From Verrucomicrobiaceae bacterium UBA7681 (GTDB taxonomy: Bacteria; Verrucomicrobiota; Verrucomicrobiia; Verrucomicrobiales; Verrucomicrobiaceae), in NCBI GenBank assembly GCA_002482965.1, contig DLGZ01000050.1, positions 178,708 to 202,639 of the forward strand: a stretch of 23,932 nt of DNA, given 5' to 3'. The first letter of the stretch is position 1; every line of letters begins with the position of its first letter. The notes below the pieces were generated by a model. That model was not told the origin of the DNA. It searched no databases and saw only the letters and a program-made list of their open reading frames with translations. The position numbers and the translations under genes are program-made. Below, one piece after another: positions 14,428-23,600 of this stretch.

Positions 14428-15570
14428 TCAGAGCGCCTCAAGCTTCACCACCAGCGACTCATACCCGAGCGTGCGGTCGAACTTCGCCTCATGCTCCACC
14501 CGTTCCTCGGCTTTCAGAATCGTGATGCGCTTCACTCGCTCACAACACAGCCGCAGCAGCGTACGCAGGATGAGCCGTGCATGCGGAGCGCCCAAGCAGA
14601 GATGCGTGCCGAAGCCAAAGGAGAGATGAGGGTTCGGTTTGCGATCAAGGCGGACTTCCTCGGGCTGAGGGAATGCGTTGGCGTCGAAGTTGGCGGAGGC
14701 CCAGGCGAGGGAGATGCGGTCGCCGGCTTTGACGGTGGTGCCATTGACATCGGTGTCTGCGGGACAGACGCGGCCGATGTGCGTGAGGGGCATGAAGACG
14801 CGGAAGAACTCCTCGCTGGCGAGTGTGATGCGCTTGGGATCTTCGCGCAGAAACTCCAAGGCTTCAGGATGTTCGGCCAGATAACCCAGCGCACAGGAAA
14901 TCGTGTGGATGATCGTGTCACGCCCTCCGGCAAAAGCGAGATTGGCGAAGCCCATCATCTCCTCGCGCGTGAGCTTGCGTCCGCGATACTCCGCCTGCGT
15001 AAGAGCGCTGAAGAAATCCTCGCGCGGATTCGCCTCGGCACGGTCAAACTGCGCGTGCAGGTAGTCCTCCAGCACATTGCCTTTTTTAAATTCGCCACCG
15101 GTGACTTTGAAGACATGGATGCCCCAGCCGATCCAGGTTTCCCCTTCAGACGCAGGCACATTGAGCAGGTAGGTCAGCGCACGTGACTGCACAGGCAGCG
15201 CGAACTCGTTCACAATCTCGATGGCGTCGCGGTTCAGCGCCTGTGTGAGCATGCCATCGATCAGCGCCTCCACCTGCGCGATCATCGCTGGGTCTTTGGC
15301 ACGCTGGAAAAACGGCTCCACGATAGCGCGGTACTCGGTGTGCTCCGGCGGATTTGTCTCGATGGGCAGCTGGCGCATCGTGCGCACAGCTTCCTCCGAA
15401 GGGATCGGCACGCGGAAGGGCACATCGGAACTGAAGGTCTGCCAGTCTTTCGATGCACGCCGCACATCCTCATGACGCAGGATCATGGTGATGTCTTCGC
15501 CGTGAAACGGGCACTTCAGCACGCCAGAAGAGGCGCGAACTTCGCGGAAGGGATCAGAAAAAGCGGGCAT
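14428..15570 (-). CDS. Cytochrome P450
   Basis: A 380-residue soluble bacterial-type P450. The I-helix oxygen-binding motif is AGGRDT at 214-219, the ExxR pair is E254-FF-R257 in the K-helix, and the haem loop FGFGTHLCLG near 318-327 places the cysteine thiolate ligand at Cys325. NPPEHTEYR near 73-81 is the usual C-helix region. There is no N-terminal anchor, so it is cytoplasmic and would need ferredoxin and ferredoxin reductase, neither of which is encoded nearby. Length is a little short of the usual 400-residue bacterial P450. It converges with the Whirly-like gene and follows the sulfatase at 15683 on the same strand. A run of eight G on the plus strand (15573-15580) lies 2 bp upstream of the ATG. 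The substrate is unknown. Confidence 0.95.
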   Translation of the reverse strand: MPAFSDPFREVRASSGVLKCPFHGEDITMILRHEDVRRASKDWQTFSSDVPFRVPIPSEEAVRTMRQLPIETNPPEHTEYRAIVEPFFQRAKDPAMIAQVEALIDGMLTQALNRDAIEIVNEFALPVQSRALTYLLNVPASEGETWIGWGIHVFKVTGGEFKKGNVLEDYLHAQFDRAEANPREDFFSALTQAEYRGRKLTREEMMGFANLAFAGGRDTIIHTISCALGYLAEHPEALEFLREDPKRITLASEEFFRVFMPLTHIGRVCPADTDVNGTTVKAGDRISLAWASANFDANAFPQPEEVRLDRKPNPHLSFGFGTHLCLGAPHARLILRTLLRLCCERVKRITILKAEERVEHEAKFDRTLGYESLVVKLEAL

Positions 15571-15604
15571 GAGGGGGGGGAAATGACGAATGCAGAGGCA
15601 TCAA

Positions 15605-15629
15605 CGCTGAACGCAGTACGCTTTCAGCG
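15605..15629. promoter_or_regulatory. Inverted repeat upstream of the P450 gene
   Basis: CGCTGAA at 15605-15611 and TTCAGCG at 15623-15629 form a perfect 7-bp dyad with an 11-bp spacer, starting 35 bp upstream of the P450 ATG. Position and spacing suit a repressor or LysR/TetR-type operator, but a transcript hairpin is equally possible. Confidence 0.35.
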
Positions 15630-15658
15630 CAATGTTTGCTCTTTGTAGGATGATGCCT

Positions 15659-15678
15659 GCGGCCTGTTCTAAGGCCGC
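15659..15678 (-). terminator. Hairpin just after the sulfatase stop
   Basis: GCGGCC-TGTTCTAA-GGCCGC is a perfect 6-bp GC-only stem beginning 5 bp beyond the sulfatase TGA on the minus strand. No T-run follows, so intrinsic termination would be weak; it probably marks the 3' end of the sulfatase transcript and separates it from the P450. Confidence 0.5.
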
Positions 15679-15682
15679 TCAC

Positions 15683-17110
15683 TCACTTCTTCTTTGCCTT
15701 GCCTGCCTTCCCCGCTGCCTTCGGCGGAGCGGTGGGGTCTTCGTTTGGACTGCCATGCCAATGCGGTGCTATGTTCTTGGTGTTCCACTCATCCCAGGTT
15801 TTGGCCAGCTTGGCGACGAGCTCGGGCTTCGCAGCGGCGAGGTCGTGCTGCTCGCCGATGTCGGTGCTCAGATCGTAAAGCTGCCAGCCGGACTGGGTCT
15901 TGGCCTCCATGTCGCGGACATCGACGAGTTTCCAGTTTCCCTGGCGGATGGCTTTCTGCGGACCGAAACGCCAGGCGAGGGTGTCGTGCGGTGCGGTGGT
16001 GATCTCACCTTTGAGATAGGGCAGGAGATTCACGCCCTCGACGCCCTCAGATTGTTTCGCTTGAGTCGCCGCGCAGGCCGTGGGCAGGATGTCCATGGCG
16101 CTCACCGGCTGATCGTAGGTTTTGCCGGCGGGCAGCTTGCCGGACCAGCTCACGAAAAACGGCACGCGGATGCCGCCTTCGAGCGTCTGGCCTTTGTCGC
16201 CACGCAGCGGTGTGTTGAGGCCAGTGTTGTAGGCAAAGAAGGGTTTCCGGCCAGAGCCGCCATTGTCGCTGAAGAAGAACACGAGGGTGTTCGGATGTTT
16301 GGCTTTGAGTTCGGCGGTGATGCGACCGATGTCGTCGTCAAGCCCCAGCAGGAGCGAGAGATAGCCGCGGCGATTTGGATCGGTGACATCGGCGGGAATG
16401 CGATCCTTGAGTTTGTCAGCGATCTCCAGCGGCGTGTGCACGGCGTTGTAGGCGAGGTAGAGGAACCAGGGCTTGGCCGTGTTGCGGTTCATGAAGCCGA
16501 GGGCTTCATCGGTGAAGAGATCCGTGGTGTAGCCGTCGAGGTGCTGCAGCTCGCGGCCGCGATAGATCATGTTGTGCGAATGCGCGGAGCCGAACTCGGG
16601 CTCGGCGTCCTTGTGCAGCAGGAAATTGTGCCCGCCAACGAGAAAGCCAAGAAACTCGTCGAAACCACGCGACAGCGGATGATGCGCGGCATCGAAGCCC
16701 TGATGCCATTTGCCGATGAGTGATGTGGCGTAGCCGGCGTCGTGCAGAACATTGGCGATGGTACGCTGATCCAGCGGCAGGCCGAGCTTGGCCTCATCAC
16801 CGACATGCGGATTGAACTCATGGCCAAAGCACGTCTGCGATTTGCCCGTGAGAAATCCTGCCCGCGAAGGGCTGCAATACGGCGCGGTGACATAGCCATT
16901 GGTACAGCGCACGCCGCTTGCGGCGAGGGCATCGATGTTCGGCGTGGGCACCGCTTTGCCGCCATGCACGCCGATGTCCGCATAACCCAGATCGTCAGCG
17001 ACGATGACGAGGATGTTGGGTTTGCCTTCTTGCGCCGAAGCTGTGGGAAACAAAGCTGCAGCCAGGATGAAGCCACCGAAGGTGCGAAGAATCATGGATG
17101 GGAATTTCAT
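15683..17110 (-). CDS. Secreted S1 sulfatase with basic tail
   Basis: A 475-residue exported sulfatase. The Met at 17110 gives an N-region followed by the hydrophobic core (MILRTFGGFILAAALFPTASA); Mets at 17131 and 17095 are alternatives. The core has NILVIVADDLGYAD, the formylglycine motif CSPSR with Cys79, GLPLDQRTIANVLHDAGYAT, GKWHQG (usual HLG is HQG) and FFSDNGGSGRKPF. The C-terminal half (GVNLLPYLKGEITTAPHD, AIRQGNWKLV) is close to the sulfatase at 9033, but this protein has no accessory domain and ends in a basic tail, PKAAGKAGKAKKK. It follows the DUF1080-haem fusion by 88 bp on the same strand and may be co-transcribed with it. It needs formylglycine maturation from elsewhere in the genome. 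Confidence 0.95.
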   Translation of the reverse strand: MKFPSMILRTFGGFILAAALFPTASAQEGKPNILVIVADDLGYADIGVHGGKAVPTPNIDALAASGVRCTNGYVTAPYCSPSRAGFLTGKSQTCFGHEFNPHVGDEAKLGLPLDQRTIANVLHDAGYATSLIGKWHQGFDAAHHPLSRGFDEFLGFLVGGHNFLLHKDAEPEFGSAHSHNMIYRGRELQHLDGYTTDLFTDEALGFMNRNTAKPWFLYLAYNAVHTPLEIADKLKDRIPADVTDPNRRGYLSLLLGLDDDIGRITAELKAKHPNTLVFFFSDNGGSGRKPFFAYNTGLNTPLRGDKGQTLEGGIRVPFFVSWSGKLPAGKTYDQPVSAMDILPTACAATQAKQSEGVEGVNLLPYLKGEITTAPHDTLAWRFGPQKAIRQGNWKLVDVRDMEAKTQSGWQLYDLSTDIGEQHDLAAAKPELVAKLAKTWDEWNTKNIAPHWHGSPNEDPTAPPKAAGKAGKAKKK

Positions 17111-17198
17111 GGAGCGTTGATAACGGAGCACGTGAGATAATCTCCCAGCAAAAGCCGGAGTATTCTCAAAGCCGTAAGTTCAATGAATTGCGCTCAGC

Positions 17199-20100
17199 TC
17201 ACTTCCCAAACATCGCGTTCGTCTTGTCACCGCCGCTCAAGACATAAGCCATGAGGTCAAGGATCTCATCCTTTTTGAGCATGGCGAGGAGCATCGGCGG
17301 CATGGGAGAAACCGTGCTGAGTTCAATGCTCTTTACTTCCTTGCGGTCCACGTTCACGCGCTGGTTCGGATCGGTGAGGTCGGTGTTGAGAGTGACGCCG
17401 TCGCCGCTGAGATTCACCACGACGCCGCTCATCAGGGTGCCGTCGTTCTTGGTGACGATGATGGGGACGAACTGTTCGTTGATGACCTTGCTGGGGTTGA
17501 TGATGTTGTCGAGCAGGTCATGCGGACTGTAGCGTCCACCCGCACCGGTGAGGTCCGGGCCGGTCATGCCGCCGGCGTTGCCGAAGCGATGACAGGTGTA
17601 GCAGGCGGCGGCGGTGAACATTTTGCGACCGTTGTCGAAGCTACGTTTCTTCATGCCGGTCTTAGCGGCGGCGCTGAGCTCGTCGAGCGTCCACATCGTC
17701 GGCGTGCGGCCCACGAACATGGCGCCGACGTTTTCGATGGCGCTCTTCGCCTCTGGTTTCTTGGCGATGAGCTCGGCAAGCTGCGCGTTTTCTTCGGGGG
17801 TGAAGGTGGCCAGCGAGTCTTTGCGGATGAATTCGATGAAGATGGCGAAGCTGCTGCCGCCTTTGTAGTTCGCTGCTTTGAGGAAGAACTCGAGTTGTTG
17901 CGTGCGCAGTTCCTTGGTCCAGCCAGTCTTCAGGAAGCGCAGGCTGCGGGCGTATTCGACCTGTGGCTCCTGGCTTTCAGCAGCAGCGATCAGGGCCATG
18001 CCTTTGGCGGCAGTGTTCGGTGCCTGGAGATAGGCCAGCGTTTCTGTAAGCAGCCAGTTGAGCTCAAAGTTGTCCGCCGGATATGAAGGGTCGAGCTTGG
18101 CAATGATCGCAGCCACCGTGGCGTCGTCCGGATTGCCGAAGCGGTGCAGCACGATTTCGGTGAGGCGCACGTAGGCCATGCGCTGCTCGTTGTTGAGCTT
18201 CTTGAAGTCACGTTTCAGCAGCGCGGCCCAGAGCTTGTCGCGCATGGCGGTATTCACGACGTGATCGGGAGCGCGATGCGTTGGGCACACGCCCGTCATA
18301 CGAGTCAGCGCCAGCAGGGCTTCGAGCTGCGCGGTGGCGTTCTTTTCATTGAGCGCCTTGCTCTCCCATTCAGCGATGGGGTTGTGCTCCAGCACGGTGC
18401 GTGCGGCACTGCGGATGAAGCGATCCTTGTCACTGAGATAAGGCCAGGCAAATGCGACAGCTTTCGGGTCGGCTTTGCCGTGATAGGCGGCAAGCTCACG
18501 ACGCAATTCCGCTGCGGGCGTGATCTTTGGCTTGGATGTCACCGGTGCGGTAGATTCCTTCCCCGTGTAAGTCACGCGATAGAGTCCTGACTGCACGCGG
18601 CGACCACCGATGGTGAAGTACATCGCACCGTCTTTGCCAATGATGGCATCGCTCACAGGCAGAGGGCCGCCGGTGACGAACTCTTCCTTCGTGGCGGTAT
18701 AGGTCGAGCCGCTGGGCTTGAGATGCACGGCGTAGATTTTGCCCCAGCTCCAGTCGAGCACGAAGAAGGCGTCCTGGTATTTGGCGGGGAACTTAGCGCC
18801 ATAGCCAAAGGTGGTGCCGGTGGGCGAGCCGGGGCCGATGTTCAGCGTGGCGGGCAGGTTGTCATAGTAGAACTCGGGGTACTTGCCTGCGCCGTTGCGC
18901 CAGCCGAATTCCGCGCCGCTGACGACGTGATTGATGCGTGTGGGGCGATACCATGAAGTATTGAAGTCATACTCCATGTCGGCGTCATAGACGAAGAGCT
19001 CGCCGTCGCGATTCACGCCGCCGTCGAAGATGTTGCGGAAGCCGTTGGCGAACTGGATGAATTCTTTTCCATCGGGCGAGACGCGATAAACATTCCCACC
19101 GGGGGCCATGACGTGGCGATTGTGACCGCGACCGTCAGGCATGCGTGGCAGCAGGTGGTCATCGCCCCAAAGCTTCTGCACGGGCGAAGTCGGGACGGTT
19201 TCTGTGAGCACGGCGTTGTTGCCCGTGATGAGATACAGGCCTTTGCCGTCGGGGGTGAGAAGCACCGCGTGCACGCCGTGGTCGCCGCCGGAATCAATCG
19301 CGCGCAGCATTTCCACCTTGTCGGGCATGTCGTCGTTGTCACTGTCAGTGATCCGGTAAAGGCCGCTGGGGATTTTCTTTTCGTAGTCGTTCACGCCGAC
19401 GTAGAGCGCGCCAAAGGCAAACAGCATGCCGTTCACCGCACGGATGTCGGCGGGAACTTTCTGCACGTCGCCCGGGCTCAGCGTCTTGCCGGGGGCGGGC
19501 ATGTTGAAGCGATAGAGACCGCCATACTGATCGCTGGCGTAGATGCGGCCTTTGTCGTCCGTGCAAAGGTTCACCCAAGAGCCTTCATCGCCACCGGGCA
19601 CAGAGTAGAGCAGCTCCACTTTGAAATCCGGCAGCGTCTTGATGTTCGTGACCGGGGTGGCCACATTCGCGCCGATGGCCGGCCCCACAGCATCCGGGCG
19701 CTTCGGCTTCACTTTGGCAGCCTTGCCTTTCGCATCGCCCTTGGCCGGAGCGGGTTTTGGAGCAGGAGCAGGCGGTTGAGCTTTGCCTTTGGCAGCGCCC
19801 TTGCCCTTCGCCGGTCCTTTGGCCTCGATGATCTGTGCATCGCTGGGGATCGCCGACTTCTCAAACGAGATCACGCCGCCGTCCGGCAGTTCCTTCAGCA
19901 TCACGTCCTTGATCTGCACGTTCATGGCCGGGCCCCGATGAATCTGGAAGGCCAGCAGGCCTTCGAGTGAGCGCTTCGCCAGGTCAAAATCCAGCAGGTC
20001 GATGGTCACTTGGCCGTCGATCTTGTGAATCAAGTGGTTGCCCTGCGCGATGACGGTGTACTCATGCCATTGGGCAATGTCCACCTTCACCGGTTCATGC

Positions 20101-20546
20101 TCGGAGGCCAGCCAGCGCTTGCCCTCCGGATCAATCACCACGCCCTGTCCGTTCTGCACGATGATGCCGCGGCCTTTCTCCTCATAGACCATCGCGTTGT
20201 TCGGCGTGGCCGGATGAATGTCGCACTGATAACCGCCGATGGACCACTTGCCGTTTTCCGGCAATTCCTTGCTGCGGTACTGGATGCCCGTGTTGTTGCC
20301 GGTTTCCTTGATCTTCGCGTGCAGTTCAAAGTTCTTCACCTTCCCGCCGCGCCAGATGAGAAACTGATTGTACGCGAGCTGCTCCGGCCCCGTCGTCTTG
20401 CCGGTGATGCACCCATCTTCGACACTCCAAAGCTCCGGATTGCCATCCCAGCCCGTGAGGTCTTTGCCGTTGAAGAGCGGTTTGAAACCATCCTGCGCGG
20501 AAGCGAGGGAGGTGAACAGGAGGGAGAGTAGAAGGAGACGATTCAT
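17199..20546 (-). CDS. DUF1080 / PVC beta-propeller / cytochrome c fusion protein
   Basis: A 1115-residue exported multidomain protein. The signal peptide (MNRLLLLSLLFTSLASA) starts at 20546; the longer frame to 20615 breaks it. Residues about 19-222 are a DUF1080 (3-keto-disaccharide hydrolase-like, concanavalin-like) domain: FKPLFNGKDLTGWDG, NTGIQYRS, GYQCDIHPA and a final VQIKDVMLKEL. A Lys/Ala/Pro-rich linker covers about 242-285. A PVC-type beta-propeller occupies about 305-670 (LPDFKVELLYSVPGG, DSDNDDMPD calcium-like loop, GGDHGVHAV, SGAEFGWRNGAGKYPE). Helical repeats follow, then a cytochrome c domain with haem motif CYTCH at 982-986 and Met ligand candidates near 1082-1085. It likely acts on a sugar outside the cytoplasm with electron transfer through the haem; the reaction is not demonstrated. 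Confidence 0.92.
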   Translation of the reverse strand: MNRLLLLSLLFTSLASAQDGFKPLFNGKDLTGWDGNPELWSVEDGCITGKTTGPEQLAYNQFLIWRGGKVKNFELHAKIKETGNNTGIQYRSKELPENGKWSIGGYQCDIHPATPNNAMVYEEKGRGIIVQNGQGVVIDPEGKRWLASEHEPVKVDIAQWHEYTVIAQGNHLIHKIDGQVTIDLLDFDLAKRSLEGLLAFQIHRGPAMNVQIKDVMLKELPDGGVISFEKSAIPSDAQIIEAKGPAKGKGAAKGKAQPPAPAPKPAPAKGDAKGKAAKVKPKRPDAVGPAIGANVATPVTNIKTLPDFKVELLYSVPGGDEGSWVNLCTDDKGRIYASDQYGGLYRFNMPAPGKTLSPGDVQKVPADIRAVNGMLFAFGALYVGVNDYEKKIPSGLYRITDSDNDDMPDKVEMLRAIDSGGDHGVHAVLLTPDGKGLYLITGNNAVLTETVPTSPVQKLWGDDHLLPRMPDGRGHNRHVMAPGGNVYRVSPDGKEFIQFANGFRNIFDGGVNRDGELFVYDADMEYDFNTSWYRPTRINHVVSGAEFGWRNGAGKYPEFYYDNLPATLNIGPGSPTGTTFGYGAKFPAKYQDAFFVLDWSWGKIYAVHLKPSGSTYTATKEEFVTGGPLPVSDAIIGKDGAMYFTIGGRRVQSGLYRVTYTGKESTAPVTSKPKITPAAELRRELAAYHGKADPKAVAFAWPYLSDKDRFIRSAARTVLEHNPIAEWESKALNEKNATAQLEALLALTRMTGVCPTHRAPDHVVNTAMRDKLWAALLKRDFKKLNNEQRMAYVRLTEIVLHRFGNPDDATVAAIIAKLDPSYPADNFELNWLLTETLAYLQAPNTAAKGMALIAAAESQEPQVEYARSLRFLKTGWTKELRTQQLEFFLKAANYKGGSSFAIFIEFIRKDSLATFTPEENAQLAELIAKKPEAKSAIENVGAMFVGRTPTMWTLDELSAAAKTGMKKRSFDNGRKMFTAAACYTCHRFGNAGGMTGPDLTGAGGRYSPHDLLDNIINPSKVINEQFVPIIVTKNDGTLMSGVVVNLSGDGVTLNTDLTDPNQRVNVDRKEVKSIELSTVSPMPPMLLAMLKKDEILDLMAYVLSGGDKTNAMFGK

Positions 20547-20621
20547 GGTTGGGCGCGTGGTTAAACGTGTCCAACTTTCCAAACGTACCAGCAAAGGATG
20601 TGTCGGATTCAGCAAAACGAC

Positions 20622-20649
20622 AACGCCGGGCCTGTGAGGGCCCGGCGTT
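20622..20649 (-). terminator. Rho-independent-like terminator after the SGNH/PVC haem protein
   Basis: AACGCCGGGCC and GGCCCGGCGTT form a perfect 11-bp stem with a 6-base loop. On the minus strand it starts 28 bp after the stop codon at 20678 and is followed by TCGTTTTG, a short T-run. It should end transcription of the upstream haem protein, so the DUF1080 fusion gene needs its own promoter within 20547-20621. Confidence 0.8.
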
Positions 20650-20677
20650 GGGGGATTATTCGATTTGTAGCTGCTGC

Positions 20678-23600
20678 TTACTTCATCGGATGCTGCTTCA
20701 GCAGCTCATCGGTGGTATAGAGCATCATGCGGCCGGGGTTGGCGTCGCGGATGGCTTTGACTTCGGCGGCGGTGATGGGGTCGGCTTTGTTGCCGAAGTG
20801 GTTGCGGACGAAGGTGAGGACGCTGGCGATTTCTTCGTCTTTGAGCATGCCACCGAAGGGGGTCATGGGGACCTGGCCGTTGTATTCCTTGGCTCCGACT
20901 TTGAGGGGGCCCATGAGACCGTACATGGCGATCTTGATGAGGCGGTCGCGGTCGGTGGTGACCCAGGGGCTGTTGGCGATGCTCGGGAAGGCTGGATCGA
21001 GGCCGGCGCCGTTGGGCTGATGGCAGGTGACGCAGTGGCCTTCGCGGAAGTAAACATCCTGTCCGAGCTTGAACTGCTTTTTCGCGGCGTCACTCAGGTA
21101 AGCGGGCGGCTGAATCACGGGATGCTCGGGTTTCACGATTTCGGCGATGCCAGCGAGGCGGTCGGCGGCGGTTTTGGTGGCGGCCTTGTTCCAGTCGTCC
21201 AGCGGGAGCTTGGAGGCGATGGCGACGATGTTTTTCGCGGCAGGAATGTTCGGCAGCCAGGAGGCAGCGACGACGGCTTCGAGACGGACGCGGCCGTGTT
21301 CATCGGCGGCGGCTTTTTCGAGGAGAGCCACGTGATCGGCGATGCGGTGGGTGTTGTAGCGGAGTACGCGGACGGCGGCGGCGCGGGCGTGGAAGTCGGG
21401 TGAGGCGAGCATCTCGCGCAGCAGGCCTTCATCGGCCTGGTTCAGGCCCCAGGTGACCCAGAGGGCTTCGAGCTTGGCGTGGGTGTCCTTCTGCTTGGCG
21501 GCCCAGGCTTTGATGGCGGGCAGCACTTCCTTGGGGTCGTGGGCGCGGAGTTCGCGGCGGGCGCGGTAGCGGGTGCGGAGTTCGGGTTCCTTGAGGTCTT
21601 CGAACAGCGTGGCGAGCGGTGCGCCGGCGACGGGGACGGGCTTCACAAGAGGGCGGCCCGCGTAGGTGATGCGGTAGATGCGGCCATGGACGTGATCGCG
21701 CAAGGGATCGCGGGCATTGTGCTGCATGTGGCCGATGAGGACGTTGTGCCAGTCGATGACGAAGAGGGAGCCATCGGGGGCGAATTCGAGATCGACGGGG
21801 CGGAAGTTGCCGTCGGTGCTGACGAGGAGGTCCTGGCGATGCGCGGTTTTCCACCCGGTGCCGCTGTCTTCAATTTTGACCTGCTTGATGCCGAGGAAGC
21901 CGATGGCGTTGCAATAGATGAGGTCGCCCTGCACTTCGTCGGGGAAGTTGCGGGAGGAGACGATCTCAAGGCCGCTGGTGGGGCGCACTTTGTGGCCGTC
22001 CGGCACGAGGTCGGCGGTGGAGGGGGTCTTGCTGCCAAAAGTGGGCTTCACCTCGACGGGCAGAGCCCAGTTCATGGTGGTGCCGGAGGTGTGGAGGAGG
22101 AAATCCTGGCCCCACTGGTCAAAGACGAAGCCCCAAGGATTCGGGATGCTCATCTGGATGGTGCGCTCCAGCATGCCGCGCTGCGGGCTGTAGCGGAAGA
22201 AGCCGCCATCGACGCAGCGGACGGGGCCATAGGGGGTCTCGACATTGGAGTGGAGGAAGACGCCCTCGCACAGCATGAAGGCGCCGCTGGGGTCGGCGGT
22301 GAAGGCGCTGATGGCGTGGTGGGTGTCGTGCGTGTCAAAGCCGCCGAGCACGATTTCCATGCTGTCGGCTTTGTCGTCGCCGTTGGTGTCGCGGATGAGC
22401 ATGAGGTTGGGCTCCTGGGTCACATAGACGCCTTCGGTGGCGAATTCGAAGCCGATGGGCAGATGGAGCTTGTCGGCGAAGACGGTTTCCTTGTCGGCTT
22501 TGCCGTCGTTGTTGGTGTCTTCGTAAATGAGGATCTTGTCGTCCGGCATGGCGTCGCCGGGGCGATAGTGCGGGTAGGTCGGCATGGTGGCGACCCAGAG
22601 ACGGCCCTTGTTGTCGAAGGACATCTGCATCGGGTTCGCGAGATTTGGGAACTCCTTCTCGGAGGCAAACAGCTCGACCTTGTAGCCTTCCGGCACTTTG
22701 AGGGACTTCAGGGCGTCCTCGCCATAGAGGTACTTCTCGCTGCCGTTCTTGACGCTCGGCACGTAGTTGGTCGGCACGGGCGGGAGCGCGTGGGTCTTGT
22801 CGTCGTCCACCTTGAGTTTAGTGGTTTTGCCGGTGGCGACGGCATGGATGAGGTTGTCGCGCAGGGCGGTCATCTCGCGGGACTTCTGCACTTCATCGGG
22901 GTAGTTCTGCGGGCCGTAGGGATTGTAGCGGCGACCGTGGGCGTGGACGCCGTTGAGGATGTTGTAGTCGGTGTTCCAGAACCAGTCCTTCTCCTTCACG
23001 GCTTCATGCACCAGCTTGGGGTCGGCTTTCGATTCGTAGCTTGCGTGGCCGTAGAGGCCGGTGGCGAGCATCTTGGCCACTTCCACGTAACCTTTGTCGG
23101 TCGGGACGAAACCGCCGGTGGTGAAGGATTCGCCGCCTTTGGCTTCGAGTTCCTGCGTCGGGGTGAAGAGGTCGATGTAGGTCAGGCCGTGCTTTTTGGC
23201 GACTTTCTCAATGGAGCTCGCATAGAGAAGCAGGTTCGAGTTTTCGACATCGCCCTTGGGCAGATCGCGTTTCGCGCTTTGGTTTTCGTAGGCGATAGGG
23301 CTGACGAGCACGACGCGCGGAGCGGTCTTGCCGTTGTAGGCCTTGCTCAGGGTGTGGACGACCCAGGCGTCGAGTTCGGCTTCGAAATTTCCCACCTTGC
23401 TGGGGCCGTCGAAGGATTCGTTGTAGCCGAAGAAGCCGACGATAGTGTCTGCCTGCAGATGCGTGAGCCACTGGTCGGGTGTGGCGTAGAAGCCCTGGCC
23501 GTTATGGATGGGCTTGTCGGGATGGAACTTCTCCGCACCGGGGAAGGCCCACTGAGAGGCGCGGGAGGGATGCGGACGGAAGCCGGGGGTGTCGCCCACG

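Noticed and set aside
15632..16723. 363-codon plus-strand frame
   Set aside because: It is antisense to the fifth sulfatase and P450 upstream region; no recognisable motif, so treated as a shadow.
20549..21403. 284-codon plus-strand frame rich in Gly, Val and Asp
   Set aside because: It is opposite the haem domain of the SGNH/PVC protein, where strong third-position GC bias keeps the complementary frame open.
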